The notes beneath the pieces are model-generated. The model was not told the DNA's origin, searched no databases, and was given only the letters and a program-made list of their open reading frames with translations. A stretch of 64,000 nt of DNA, from contig CM040434.1 in assembly GCA_022702705.1 (NCBI GenBank), positions 18,767,771 to 18,831,770 of the forward strand. The letters are read 5' to 3'. The stretch is from Papilionanthe hookeriana x Papilionanthe teres. Its lineage: Eukaryota > Streptophyta > Magnoliopsida > Asparagales > Orchidaceae. The first letter of the stretch is position 1; each line of letters begins with the position of its first letter. This document shows, in pieces, positions 1-10,746 of this stretch. Position numbers and translations under genes: made by a program.

Positions 1-81
1 TTCATGCAATAGTTTTATTTATCATGCAAGAAAAGTAAAGTACAGTGCATGTAAGTAAATTGCAATAAAATAAAAGCGTAC

Positions 82-107
82 CTGGACGGTCTTCCCGTCA
101 TCCCAAG
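82..107 (-). other. Putative 26-nt ATG mini-exon in LTR copy A
   Basis: On the minus strand a TGCAG acceptor (AG at 108-109) is followed by 26 nt containing ATGACGGGAAGACC and then the donor GTACGC (GT at 81-80). The ATG is at 101-99. Length, ATG position and flanking splice signals match copies B and C. The coding part is 20 nt, so the exon would splice in phase 2 to a downstream ORF. That it is used as an exon is inference. Confidence 0.5.
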
Positions 108-825
108 CTGCACTTAAAACACATTTTAAGGCATTTAAATGTTTCAACAGATACCTAGATAAAGCTAAGGGAAGTGTTTTGGTCTTCTACCTAATTCCTA
201 ATCCTATAACTAGTCATTTCCTATGACGTCTAGGTTCTTGGTTTGATTTAAGGATGATTTTCTTCATCAAAGAACAATTAAATTCAGTTTTTCTTCTAAA
301 ACATCCCGTCATATTGAGGAAGTGCTTAGGACGAGTCCTAAACATCTTTTCAATATTTCTGGGATTGTTTTGAGTCCAAGTAAATTTAGTTGCACATGTG
401 AATTAATCATCCAGGAGTTTAGTTAAACTTTGTTTCTTGCTCAGTGAACTTAGGTATTTGATTACTCGATGAATGAAGTGACATCTCACTTAATACTTTA
501 TTTAAGAGTTATAATAATTAAAACCTTTAAGGGCAAGTTGGTTTATCGAGAATTTTAATCATTCTTAATTTAAAGCTTGAGTTAATGGTTTAAAGTGTTT
601 TAATTTAATTATGAGGTTTTAATTAATAATTTTAAGTTTGGAATAATGCTCAAATTATTTTAGATTTAAATCTTTATATTTTCAATTATCTTGGTATTTC
701 AAATTGATGTTCATGTTTTAAATTTACTTAGATAGAAAGAGGTGTTGATATTATTGATATATTTTGATTTAATTCTTAATGATTTCATTTAGGTTTGTTC
801 TTAAATGATTTTAATTTAATTTAAT

Positions 826-1020
826 TCAATTTGATTTTAATTTTAATTTAATTTAAATTTAATTTAATTTAATTTTAATTTAATTTAATTTAATTTAATT
901 TAATTTTAATTTAATTTTAGTTTAATTTTAATTTTAATTTTAATTGTTAATTTTAGTTTAACTTTAATTTTAATTTAATTTTAATTTAATTTTAATTTAA
1001 TTTAATTTAATTTTTGTTTT
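826..1020 (-). repeat. AATTT/TTAAT low-complexity array in LTR A
   Basis: Runs of TTTAATTTAATTTAA with period near 5 and some 6-nt steps. It occupies the same place in the LTR as the AATTAA run of copy C (42890-43170) and the 75/80-bp array of copy D. Confidence 0.85.
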
Positions 1021-2789
1021 AATTTTAGTTTTAATTGTTAATTTGGATTATTATCTTAATTTTTAATTAAGAACTAAATATTGTTAAAGTGATTTATTTA
1101 GGGATTTTTTAAATTAAAGAATAAATATCCTCTTAATAATATCCCTATTTTAATAATCCAAATTTAAATATATTCTTTCCAAAATTTAAATCATTTAATT
1201 AATTAAGGTTTCATTTTGATATTTTCAAAGTGTTTAATGTGTTTCTACCCCTTAATTTCCCTAAGTTTCAATCATCCAAGAGAAAGTTAAAATCAAATAT
1301 TTTACCCTCCATTTTGATTAAACCTAAAGTTTTAATTAAGGGTTAAAATTTTTAATTACCTTTATGCCCTTTTAGGGTTATTTATTTCATAACTCACTAA
1401 ATTGAGCTCAAACGAATTTGAAATTTTTATGTCACCTCACTCACATGTCAATTAAGACATTAGAGGAGAAAATGTGATTTTTCTGAATTTAATTTATTTA
1501 TATAATTATTTTTAGTAGGAAATAGGGGTTTTCAAAGAAAATTCAACAATATGACCAAGGAAAAGTTTCTATCCTTAAGAAAATTATGGGATGTTCCTAA
1601 TGACTAGAGGACCACTTGGACCAATTTTTGTGATTTTTTTAATTATATTTTATTTATTATAATAATTTTTGAGTTTTAGAGTATTAATTAATTATAAAAT
1701 AAAATTAAAGTTGAAAAATGGATTTTATATTTTTTTTAAATATCTTTGACCTCAAGGAGTTCAGAGAAACAAATTTTATAATTTTCTGAGTTTTCTTTGA
1801 TTTATTAGAATTATTTTAGTGAAAATGGTTAGAAACTTATTTTTTTAATATTAAAAATTACATTAAGCCTTTAAAATTCAATATCTTATCCTAGGGACTT
1901 AGGAAAAATATTTGGTTTGTTCCTAAGTGATTAGGAGTCAAAATGTGACATTTTTATGATTTTTAATATTTTTGTGATTTTTATTATTTTTTAATTATTA
2001 AAATATTAAAATATTGTGAAAAATCAACTTTTTAGAAAATTCTAATTTTAATTTTCCTGAAATCCCCTAATATCAGAGAAGCTCCAAAATCATTTTTGTG
2101 AATTTTTTAAAAGTATTTTTGGAGTTATGAATTTTTAAAGTTTCATTTTGCTTATGAGGCTTAATCAATCCATTTAGTGGGGTTAATCAAGTCCAATTAA
2201 TTTCAAAATTTTATATAAGGTTCCTCTGACCCTAAAGAGTAATGGAGAATTGTTTTCAAGTCAATTTGATGTGTGGATAACCCTAATTAAATCAAATTCA
2301 AATTTAGGGGTTTAGGCCAATTAAGGTTATTATGAATGAATTAACTCAAAATATATTTTTCGTAGGGTCCTCTGGTCTGAAGGAACATCACCAAATTTTC
2401 CTAGAATTTATTTTACAACATGCTAATTATTGGACTTAAAATACCTAAAACAGTGACATGAACTTGAAAATTCAATAATGTTTCACAGAGATGGCCTCTG
2501 ACCTTGAAAAATTCAGGGAATGTTCCCAAGATCAGAGGCTTCAAAAGCCCTATGGTCTCATGCCATGGTGAATTGTCTATGCAAATGGAGAATCAAAATA
2601 TTGGAAAAAGTAAATAAATTATTAAAAGTAAAATACTCATCCAATTAACTTGATTTCTTTCCACATTATTCTCCTCTGTTCACTGAGCAAGAGGGTATTT
2701 TTATTTTATTTTTGTGATTTTTCTATGCAAAGATATGAATTTTTGAAGTTCAGGGAATTTAAATAATTCAAAAAATACCCTAATTTCCT

Positions 2790-2960
2790 ACTTATCCACG
2801 CGGCGCCTCGTCAACCTCGGCAGCTCTGAAAGCCCACGTGTCACGCTGTGATTCGGCGCAGCCATCTGACTCAGCTCTCCAGGGGCCCGTGGTTCACGTA
2901 CCATTGCGCCGACTGACTTGATCTCGACTGTCCGCTCGATACACGCGTGATCCAACGGCT
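2790..2960 (-). other. CpG-rich block, LTR A
   Basis: A GC- and CpG-rich segment (CACGCGGCGCC, ATTCGGCGCAG, ATTGCGCCGAC) stands out from AT-rich surroundings. It lies shortly downstream of the exon-1 donor on the minus strand, as in B, C and D. No ATG is shared between copies, so it is not an obvious coding block. Confidence 0.6.
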
Positions 2961-3167
2961 CCTGGTTATCGTCTACGACTGGTGTGCACCCGTGACCGTC
3001 TACTCTAAAACCCTAAGATCTCACTCAATTCTCAATGGATTTTCGTGTTCTTATGCTCTATGGATTCGTCTTGAAGAGACGAACATATCCATAGGGTTTA
3101 TAGGTTATGAAATTAACCCAAGCAAAATGGAGAATTGCTGGAAGCTCGGGAGGAAGAATGAGTTCAT

Positions 3168-3565
3168 ACCTTTGCTCAGAGATGTGAAGCTTCGATCTGT
3201 GAGTTGTGTCATCTTCGATTGAGTCCAGGCAAGATCCAGATGAAGTCTCTGGCTCTAGGGAATTGTCTAGGTATGAAAGTGACCAAGGCCGATCACAAAG
3301 CTTGGAGGATGGAAGAAATGGCTGGCCTGGTGAGGGGGCTTTTGCTGGGGAACTTCTCCTCTTGGTCTGGTGAAGGTGTAGGATCAATCAATTTGGAGAT
3401 TGGCTCACTGTGGTGAAGTGTCCTGTTTTTTGGGTGGATTTTCAACTCTGAAATTGAGCTCATAGAGAGGGTTTTAGGGCTGGATTTCAGTGGGGATCAA
3501 GTTATCTATGTCTGGGGAGGAGTCTGGAATGATTTTGGCAGAGTTTTGTTTAGGTTTGGTTCAAC
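3168..3565 (-). other. Putative LTR exon 1 and donor, copy A
   Basis: From about 30 nt after the TATA box to a strong 5' splice site read on the minus strand as AAAG|GTATGA (GT at 3169-3168). The same signal occurs at the same place in B, C and D. An open frame across this exon is shared with copy C but starts with TTG and is shifted by indels in B, so I treat the exon as untranslated. Confidence 0.5.
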
Positions 3566-3593
3566 TCCTTTTTTTGGCCGAGAGGGTGGTGGG

Positions 3594-3601
3594 TTTAAAT
3601 A
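3594..3601 (-). promoter_or_regulatory. TATA box of LTR A
   Basis: CTATTTAAACCC on the minus strand, about 2.37 kb inside the LTR, followed by a CTCTCGGCC stretch. Copy C has the same box at about 2.36 kb, and B and D carry CTATAAAA and CTATAAAT at the corresponding place. Confidence 0.7.
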
Positions 3602-5948
3602 GACATGGCTGGAGGGCTTCCCAGGGGGGTTTGATGCTTGGGATCAGCTGCTCTATTCAAGAGAAGAACAGCCATGGTGTTCAATTGGACTGGGACAACT
3701 CAACAAGGAAGAATTGAAAATTTTGGCTCACATGGAGCTCTCGGCCATGGTGTTTTCCGGCGACCCAGGCGGCTGGCCGGCCAGGCATTAGTCACCATCT
3801 TGACCAGTGAGGTCAGGACTGGGGTTTGGTGAGTTCAATTGGCTTTGGACATGTGTAAAGGATTTAATTTAAATGGAATGGGGGAGAACTCATTTTGGCT
3901 TAATTTGTTCCAATGCATGGATTAAGCTAGGTGCACCTCCCCAAGGCTGGTTTGGGCTGAAGAGAAAGTCATTTGGATCAGCTTGATTAGTGGGGTCAAG
4001 TCACAATCCAAGTACAATTAGGCTTAAGCATGAGTTAGGGGAGACATGGGAATGGTTAATGACTCTTAAGGAGTGCTTAATGGCCTTCTTCCTTTTTCCA
4101 CTTATGGGGTGTTGACAATCCTAAGATTCTCATGGCTCTCATGTGGCTTGTGCATGGCTCCAAGGCTTGCTCATGGCTTAGGAATGGCTTGGCTCACTTG
4201 CATGAGAAAGGGATTTTGGGATTTTTTGAAATTTAGGGGTATTTTGGCATGAGGCTTAATTTAGATTTCTTTGATGATGGAATTGGAATTTAGGTAATGA
4301 TTTTGATTAAATGGATGACAAATGAAAATATCATATGGGCTTTAGAGTTAATTTTGGGCTTTTGAAATTGTCTTGGGATGGGCTTTTAAAGTGGTTTAAG
4401 GAAGTGGGCTTTTGGATTTAAAATAAATTTAGGATGAAAATTTTGTAAAGGATTGTGCCAAATAAATGTTGCAATTGGTTTAGGCATGTGTCATGAGTGG
4501 TTTGGAACACTTTTAAAGTGATTTTGAATTGAATTGGGTTGAATTTGGGTTTTTTTTTGGTAAAGGGGCCAAGGTGGGCTAAATTGGGCTAACTTGGGCT
4601 AAGGTTGGGCTAAAGTTGGATTTGATGTAAAATTAATGTTGAGAAATGTTCATGGGAGTGTCAAAAAGAGTTTTTAACTTTGGTTGGGCTTTGGTTTTGG
4701 GATTTGGGCCCATTTGGGTTAGGCTTGGGCTTAGGTCAATTTAAGAGATTTTGGATTTGGGTTAGGTTTGGGTGGAGTTTGGGTTCAAATTTTGGGCAAA
4801 TCAAGTTAGTGTTTTGTTTATGGAGATGTAAGGAAGGCTTTAGAAAAGATTTGGGGGCAATTGGAGTTGAATTGGATGGGTTTGAGCTAGGTTTAGGTCA
4901 TGGGCCAAAATTGGGCCTTAGGCTTCAAATTGAAATTGGGCCCAAATGTCAATCAAATTGGACTTGGATTTGGTCTAAATTGATATTGGAGATATTTATT
5001 TGAAGTTTAGAATTGAATTGGACCAAAATTGAGGTCAATTGGGGTGGTTTGGTTTGACATTGGGTTCACTTGGGTTTAACATGAGCCAAATTGGGGGTTT
5101 TGGTAAAAGTGGGGTAAATTGGCAAAATTGGCCCATGGTGTAGTTGAACCAAATGAAATTTCAAATATTTGGGATTTTCTAGAATTTTCTGGGAATTTTC
5201 TGAATTTTTGGATTTTTGGTGTAAAAGGATATTTTGGTAATTTGGGGGGGGGGGGGTTTAGGGGTATTTTTGGAAATTTTGGTATTTTTGGCCAAAGATG
5301 ATCAATTTGAATGGTGGGAAATGTTTAGGATCGATTTTAGGAATTTTGGGTAATTTAGGTGATTTTGCAAATTTTGGGTAGTTCCAAGGGCATTTGGTAG
5401 GTTTAGTGAGTCCGGGGGTTCGGGGGTCAAAAATTGAAATTTTGGAAAAATGAAGATTGATCAAATTTGAGTAGAATGGAATCACTTTGGTTGAGCCATG
5501 AATCCATATTAAGCCCATATGAGCCATGAGAGGACTCATTTAAGGCATTCACTATGTTGTTCCTAACCCTCTTAGCCAGGGGCATAGGGGTTAAGGACCA
5601 TCCATATGAATTACCTATATGAGTCAGGAAGTCAAGTTGGGTGAGAGTGTGGTTTTAGGACTTGGAATGTGTGTGAGAGTGTAGTGTATGTGCAAGTCAA
5701 CCCTCACCAGACCATGCCACCCAGGGTATTCCTAAGGCCAAAAGGTCCTATAAGGAACTCATCCTTTAAACCTCCACATTTGATTTCAACCCTCTAGGTG
5801 ATTAGGGTTCTACAATCATGCTTGTGGGGTTTGCACGGAGTCAAGAGGTGTTTGAACTTCTAAAGGGCGGGTTCCACTTCTAGTCCTCTAAGATTAGTCA
5901 AAGGAAAAGCCTATGGCTAGATCCTAAGTACTAAGTAGAGAAGCAAAA

Positions 5949-5969
5949 GACCTCATCAAAAATGAGGTC
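5949..5969 (-). other. Terminal hairpin of LTR A
   Basis: Just inside the TG end, arms GACCTCAT and ATGAGGTC with a 5-nt loop form a perfect 8-bp dyad. It is identical in copy C (37825-37845) and has one mismatch in the LTR fragment at 5974-6357. Confidence 0.7.
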
Positions 5970-5973
5970 AACA

Positions 5974-6357
5974 CCACCCACGAGTTTCCAAAAGAGTTAA
6001 GAGGTGAGCTAAGTGTATGTGATTTAGGGTTTAGGGTATGTGGCAAATTGTGATAGGCCCAAGTGTATGTGTGTGAGAGACCAAAGCCAAGCTTCCCAGA
6101 GTCATCCTAAGGCTTGATTTATTCTATAGGAACTCACTCTTAAGGCTTCACATGTTAGTCCTAGCCTCCCTAGCCAAATTCTAAGGGCTTGGAACTACCC
6201 ATGTGAGATTTCACAATAAGAGTCAAGAAGTTTTTAAAATTTATATATGGGATGGTTCCATCACAAATCAGTTAGGATAGTCAACGGGAAAGTCCTTTGG
6301 CTAGATCATAGGCTTCTAAGTAGGAAAGACTTGTCCTCATAAAAAATGAGGTCAACT
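5974..6357 (-). mobile_element. First ~380 bp of F's 3' LTR
   Basis: Begins AGTTGACCTC on the minus strand (the usual TG now AG), directly after the polypurine tract. It resembles copy B (for example a CTCTTAACTCTTTTGGAAAC stretch) and ends where LTR A starts with its own TGTTGACC. This is therefore an older LTR interrupted by a younger relative. Confidence 0.75.
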
Positions 6358-6360
6358 AAT

Positions 6361-6376
6361 AGACCCCCAATAGGTG
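6361..6376 (-). other. Polypurine tract of F
   Basis: Minus-strand CACCTATTGGGGGTCT just before the LTR start. H has CACCTATTGGGGGTCC at the matching place (23947-23962), whereas solo LTR C and LTR D have unrelated sequence there. This is the expected position of the plus-strand priming site. The G run is a few bases away from the TG end, which is slightly unusual. Confidence 0.6.
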
Positions 6377-6759
6377 TGGTGTGCTAAAAAAGCACATCAT
6401 ATGTATTGGCATTGACTGAAATGATCTACAAAACTAACAAAATCGTCAAAGCCTTCACACTTAGAACAGTGCAGAGAATTGAATGAGATTTCAAACTTTA
6501 GCAAACTGGACTCAAGTTGACGACATAAGGAGTTTTCACTGGGGATTTAGCAGTGTATTTTCAAATTGAATTTAGCGATTTAAGTATTCAAATTTGAATG
6601 CTGATTCGATTTGGTTTTTCCTCAATTAACCTTATGGATTCTTAACAAAATTTAGATTTTAGTGAAGCAAAATATCAAATTGAAGAAAAGCACTATGATT
6701 AATATACAAGTCAAGTGCAGATCGGAGGAAGCTTTGAATTTAAGGAAATTGGGGCTACT

Positions 6760-7550
6760 GACACAAGATTTATGTTGAGTTTCAAAGGAGGTGACTGACA
6801 CATGGTTTATGCTGAATTACAAGAGAGGCGACCGAAATGGGTTTACGCCAAATTTCAAGTGAGGCAACCGACACGAGATTTATGACGAATTTCAAGGGAG
6901 GCGACCGACACAAGATTTATGTCGAATTTCAAAGGAGGTGGCCGACATTAGATTTACGATGAATTTAAAACCAAATTTTAAAGGAGGAGACCGACTCAAG
7001 ATTTACACTGAAATTCAAGGGAGGTGGCTGACACGTGATTTACGTTAAATTTCAAGGGAAGCGACAGACACGAGATTTATGGTAGATTTTAAAGGAGGCG
7101 ACTGACACGGGATTTACACCAAATTTCAAATGAGTCGTCCGAAACGGGATTTACATTGAATTTAAAGGGAAGCGACCGACATGGGATTTACATTGAGTTT
7201 CAAAGGAGGAAACCGACACGAGATTTACGCCAAATTTCAATTGAAGAGACCGACATGGGATTTATGTTAAATTCCATGCAAAGCGACCAAAATGTGATTT
7301 ACATCGGATCTTAAAGGAGGAGACCAACATGAGATTTATATTGAGTTTTAAAGGAGGTGATCGACATGGGATTTACGTTGCTTTTCAAGCAAAGCAATCG
7401 ACACAAGATTTACACCAGTTTCAAAGGAGACGACCGAAAAATTTATGCTGAATTTCAAAGGAGGCGACCAACACGGGATTTACACTTAATTTCAAAGAAG
7501 GTGACCGACACAGGATTTACGCTAAATTTTAATGAAGTGCCATAGGAAAG
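6760..7550 (-). repeat. 37-bp tandem array, 3' UTR of F
   Basis: About 20 units of a GATTTAC-GAATTTCAAAGGAGG-CGACCGACA type motif. Spacing between successive GATTTA words from 6767 is mostly 36-37 bp, with one 12-bp insertion near 6960-7000. It lies between the AlkB ORF and the 3' LTR. Tat-lineage elements are known for hypervariable tandem repeats in this region. There are no unique spacers between units, so this is not a CRISPR-like array. Confidence 0.9.
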
Positions 7551-7965
7551 GGTCCTAAAGCAACGTGGTATCGGATGTAGAATCCTCAACCTCTAGAATT
7601 TATGGAGATTTTCAGAAATTGGGGAGACTTGTAGAGGTTATGAAAGTTTGTGAAATTTGTGGGATTCCAAAGGAGTAAATAAGAGTGTAGTTCAATACAA
7701 GTAGAACCAGCTAGTCTCTTCCTCACGAGAAGGAAGACCCAGAGTTCCCCTAGAAAGAAACGTTGGGTCGAAAGTAATGACGCTAGCGTTATATCGAAAA
7801 GACTCAATCACGCTAGGTCAAAGTTGAAGTTTGGAATTCTGATTTGACTTTGATTTATTTTTGTTTCACTTGATTTAATCTAATTTTGATCGTGAGTTAT
7901 TTGGATTTTTTTTCCTTTTCTTTATTTGTTTGTTTTTGTTTGCTCAAATCTCCTTGTCTTAAATA

Positions 7966-7990
7966 ACTTTTATTATTATTACTTTTACTC

Positions 7991-8045
<55 letters not shown>
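7966..8045. repeat. (ATT)n microsatellite
   Basis: Near-perfect ATT trinucleotide run with a few interruptions in its first part, inside the 3' region of element F. Confidence 0.95.
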
Positions 8046-8356
8046 CACATATTTTGTATCGTTCCATATTCATTGTAAAACTGAATCGACAATCAGTTCA
8101 ACGGCTTTAAATCAATCGCACAATATAGCAACTTCAAAAACAAACTTTGTTGACTCTCAAAAACTTGGTACATCTGATCACAACATATTTTTTATCAAAA
8201 CAATATTGTGGTCTTCAATCCCACTCTTTTTCTTATGGTAACTGTAGTTTTGTAAATACTAACAGTAAGCTCCAGAACAAAAGTCTCCTCACACACGTTA
8301 GAGGCATGCTTGTCTCATAACTCCAAGAACCGTAGTCCTTCAAGTTTTTAATAAGG

Positions 8357-9124
8357 CTAATATCCGAATGGTGCTTTACTGTCATCCATCTTTCTTAAAC
8401 TAATAGAAACTCTTCTCCACGGAACTCTGCTGACGTAGTGTTTTACTAAATTTATGCCATTTCCTTTAAGAACCAATACCGACCCAGTAAGCAAAGGGAT
8501 ATTGACTGACCCTCGTAACTCATTTGGGCCTACGATCGGTAGATCCTTCCCGAACATTATGTTGCATTCACTGATTAAAGAAACTGTGCTGGAGCAATCT
8601 TCTTCTTCATAAATGTTGATTATATAACTATTCAGTATGCAGTTTGCAGGTAGAACATGCCGCTCCACCATTCTCTTTATCATCTTTTTTATAGTTTGTG
8701 GTAGCAGTTCTACTTCATCATGCCTTATGATGTCTAAAGGATTTATTTCACTATCAATAGCAAAATTGTAACAGTTGCTGCATTGAATCATGATCTTGAC
8801 CTTGCCCCTCGTCCACTTTCGAGGCTATGAATAAGTCCTCTTTTTCAATAAGTCCACCTTGCCTCTGTATCAGAGAGCAAATATGCAATCTAATACTTTC
8901 CTTCGTTCATTCACAAAGAATACATTCGTGTGCAATTCCAATCACTCCAAGATGTTGACATACTTCCCTTGTATTCTTTCAAAATGCTCAATATGTTGTT
9001 TTAGAAAATCAAAAATAATATGCAACTTCTTTGGTTGGATGAACTGTGGAATGTATGGCTCAACATCCAGATGCTCTGCACTTCTTTGTATTATTGGCTA
9101 GATGAAGAACTCCTCTCGGGAAGT
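8357..9124 (-). pseudogene. AlkB-type oxygenase, C-terminal part (element F)
   Basis: Minus-strand remnant of the same ORF seen in H. The open part (8791-8357) reads into a plant ALKBH9/10-like core: MIQCSNCYNFA, MIKRMVERHVLPANC, IINIYEEEDC, GSVLVLKGNGINLVKHY and RRVSISLRKMD. Upstream, in other frames, VEPYIPQFIQP and GKYVNILE can be read up to the border of insertion G. An in-frame deletion between EEEDC and SSTVSLIS has removed about 16 codons containing the HxD iron ligands that H keeps, so no active dioxygenase could be made. The distal His (KHY) and the 2OG-binding Arg region remain. It keeps the IQCSNCYNFA strand that H has lost. Confidence 0.85.
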
Positions 9125-9129
9125 ATAAC
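9125..9129. repeat. Target-site duplication ATAAC, left of G
   Basis: ATAAC directly before the TGATCG end of insertion G and again at 10742-10746 directly after its GGGTCA end. Confidence 0.75.
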
Positions 9130-9297
9130 TGATCGCTGAAAATTTTATTAAGAAATTCATACCTATTTTTGATGAAATTGCACTTTAAAGAAGGGTATTT
9201 TCTTTATTTTATTGCAGGAATGAAGAATTTAGGTGATAAAAGCAAAAATCATAAAAAGGAGCGAATTTGGAGTAAAATCATCCAAATTGTGCTGAAG

Positions 9298-9475
9298 TCG
9301 CCGACAGCGAGATAGAGCCCGCCGACGGTGAGGTTACGAAAAAGAAAATTCTGAAGAATTTATAACTGTCTCACTGACAGCGAGCCCGAGCCCGCTGATA
9401 GCGAGCTAGAGCGGTTGAAGATCTTTTAGAAGCCTCGCCGACAGCGAGGTAGTTCGTCACCGACGGCGAGCTAGT
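9298..9475 (+). repeat. Six CGCCGACAGCGAG-type motifs in LTR G
   Basis: Six imperfect copies of a 13-nt GC-rich motif (for example CGCCGACAGCGAG and CACCGACGGCGAG), irregularly spaced in otherwise AT-rich LTR sequence. Element E's LTR has related GGCGCCGACAGCGCC sequence at the same place. Confidence 0.75.
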
Positions 9476-9550
9476 TCAAATGGTGCAGATACATTGAACC
9501 TGGACACTTTTTGAAAGGATGCTTACACACCTCTTGGTCCTTTGCTCACC

Positions 9551-9562
9551 TCTATATATAGA
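9551..9562 (+). promoter_or_regulatory. TATA box of LTR G
   Basis: TCTATATATAGA in a CACC-rich context, about 420 bp inside the LTR, a plausible core promoter for the U3/R boundary. Confidence 0.6.
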
Positions 9563-10492
9563 AGCCGAAATTAAGTCTTTTTGTGTGTTACTTCTGTGTT
9601 ACCTTAGTGTGTTGTGTGTGTCTTAGTGAGTCTTAGAGAGTCTTTGAGTATTATAAGTGAGTTATTTTGAGTATTTAGTGAGTTAGTGAGTCGTGCTGTA
9701 CTGGAAGGAAGAGTCAAAGGAACTGCGAGGAGTCTGCTTGGGGATAAATTGTTTTTAACTTTGAATGAAATCCATGCTTAGTTTAGTTTCCATGCATTCT
9801 GAGTAGTTTATTTAGTCTTTCTCCATGTTTATGAAATTAAGTGATTTGATGAACTAAAAATAGAAGTATTTTTATATATTAATAAATTGTGATAATTTTT
9901 ACTTAAAACTTAATTTACTTTTCGAACTGGTCATTTGATTTGTTAAAATATGTTGATCATCAACTATAGTAAAAATTACATCTGATATTCAGGGAAATTC
10001 AAAAGCCTTGGAAGGAGGGTGCAAATAAATAGGGAAATAATATCACCGGGCGTAGAATTGAGCATTTTAGTATGACAGACTAAAATATTCAATTCGGTCC
10101 TATTGTTTGAGAGCCGAAGTGTAGATGTTAGCCCTCGGGCGAGGGGAACGTGGGAGCTACGAAGTGGCGGTCGGTATCCTCCCAGCCTAGCCGCAGATTC
10201 AGTAATCAAACATAGGATTAGTCAATATTCTTTACACCTGGACCAAAGGGTAAAGAATAGGAATGCTCCTATTTGTCACAATACCTTAAACATTATCTAT
10301 TTAAATTCATCAATCATTTAAATTTCTAATACAAGGGGAAAGATACTTTTTCTGAATAGTTAAGACTTATTTAGCAGTTAGTTTTATTTCCTGCACTTGC
10401 AATTAGTATTAATTTTCTACTTAGTTAAGTTACCTGATTAGAATACTTAGTTTACTTTATTGCGCTTAAATTCAGAATTTCAAATTTTTGTA

Positions 10493-10535
10493 TATTATTA
10501 TTATTATTATTATTATCATTATTATTATTATTATT
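10493..10535. repeat. (ATT)n microsatellite in LTR G
   Basis: ATT trinucleotide run with one ATC interruption near the 3' end of LTR G. Confidence 0.95.
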
Positions 10536-10746
10536 TTAAAATTAGCTGTTATTTAATTTTCTCTTTCCTTGTGGGATCGATAACCAGGACTCCACTAGAA
10601 CCCTGTATTACTTGATACGATACGTATACTTGCGTAGCATCCACAACATAAATTACAATTCCATACATATAATATAGCGGGGTCAAGTTTTTGGCTTCGT
10701 TGCAATCAAATTAAAATATCATAATATAAATTTGTGGGTCAATAAC

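Larger units (their letters stand above)
1..5973 (-). mobile_element. Giant LTR, copy A (left end outside window)
   Basis: Minus-strand LTR of the Tat/Ogre-like family. Read on the minus strand it starts TGTTGACC at 5973 and matches copy C (from 37821) through the same ordered landmarks: terminal hairpin, cytosine-rich U3 full of CCCAA/TTGACC motifs, TATA box, exon-1 donor, CpG-rich block, AATTA-type array and 26-nt mini-exon. The start-to-mini-exon distance (about 5.87 kb) is almost the same as in C (5.91 kb), so A and C are close relatives. It interrupts another LTR of the same family at 5974, where the next + strand bases are CCACC, the expected target duplication. The other end lies beyond base 1, so I cannot tell a solo LTR from an end of a full element. 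Short ORFs in it are not conserved with ATG starts in the other copies. Confidence 0.85.
9130..10741 (+). mobile_element. Athila-like LTR remnant G, inserted in the F AlkB ORF
   Basis: An LTR of about 1556 bp (9130-10685, TGATCG...GGTCA) resembles the LTRs of element E: shared blocks include GCACTTTAAAG near the start and GTGGGATCGATAACCA with TCCACTAGA near the end. After it come TGGCTTCGTTGC (10692-10703), a decayed version of the tRNA-Asp-type primer site, and about 40 bp ending in GGGTCA, probably the last bases of the lost 3' LTR. ATAAC flanks the whole unit. It looks like an element that lost nearly all of its interior by recombination. It contains a TATA box and an (ATT)n run and has no coding capacity. 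Confidence 0.8.

Noticed and set aside
3058..3387. 109-codon minus-strand frame in LTR A resembling the frame at 40393-40662 in LTR C
   Set aside because: Both begin at TTG, not ATG; the homologous segment in copy B is disrupted by indels and D is unrelated in frame. The similarity is explained by shared non-coding exon-1 sequence.
6760..7550. CRISPR-like regular repeats
   Set aside because: Units are contiguous with no unique spacers, and the context is a plant retrotransposon 3' UTR.
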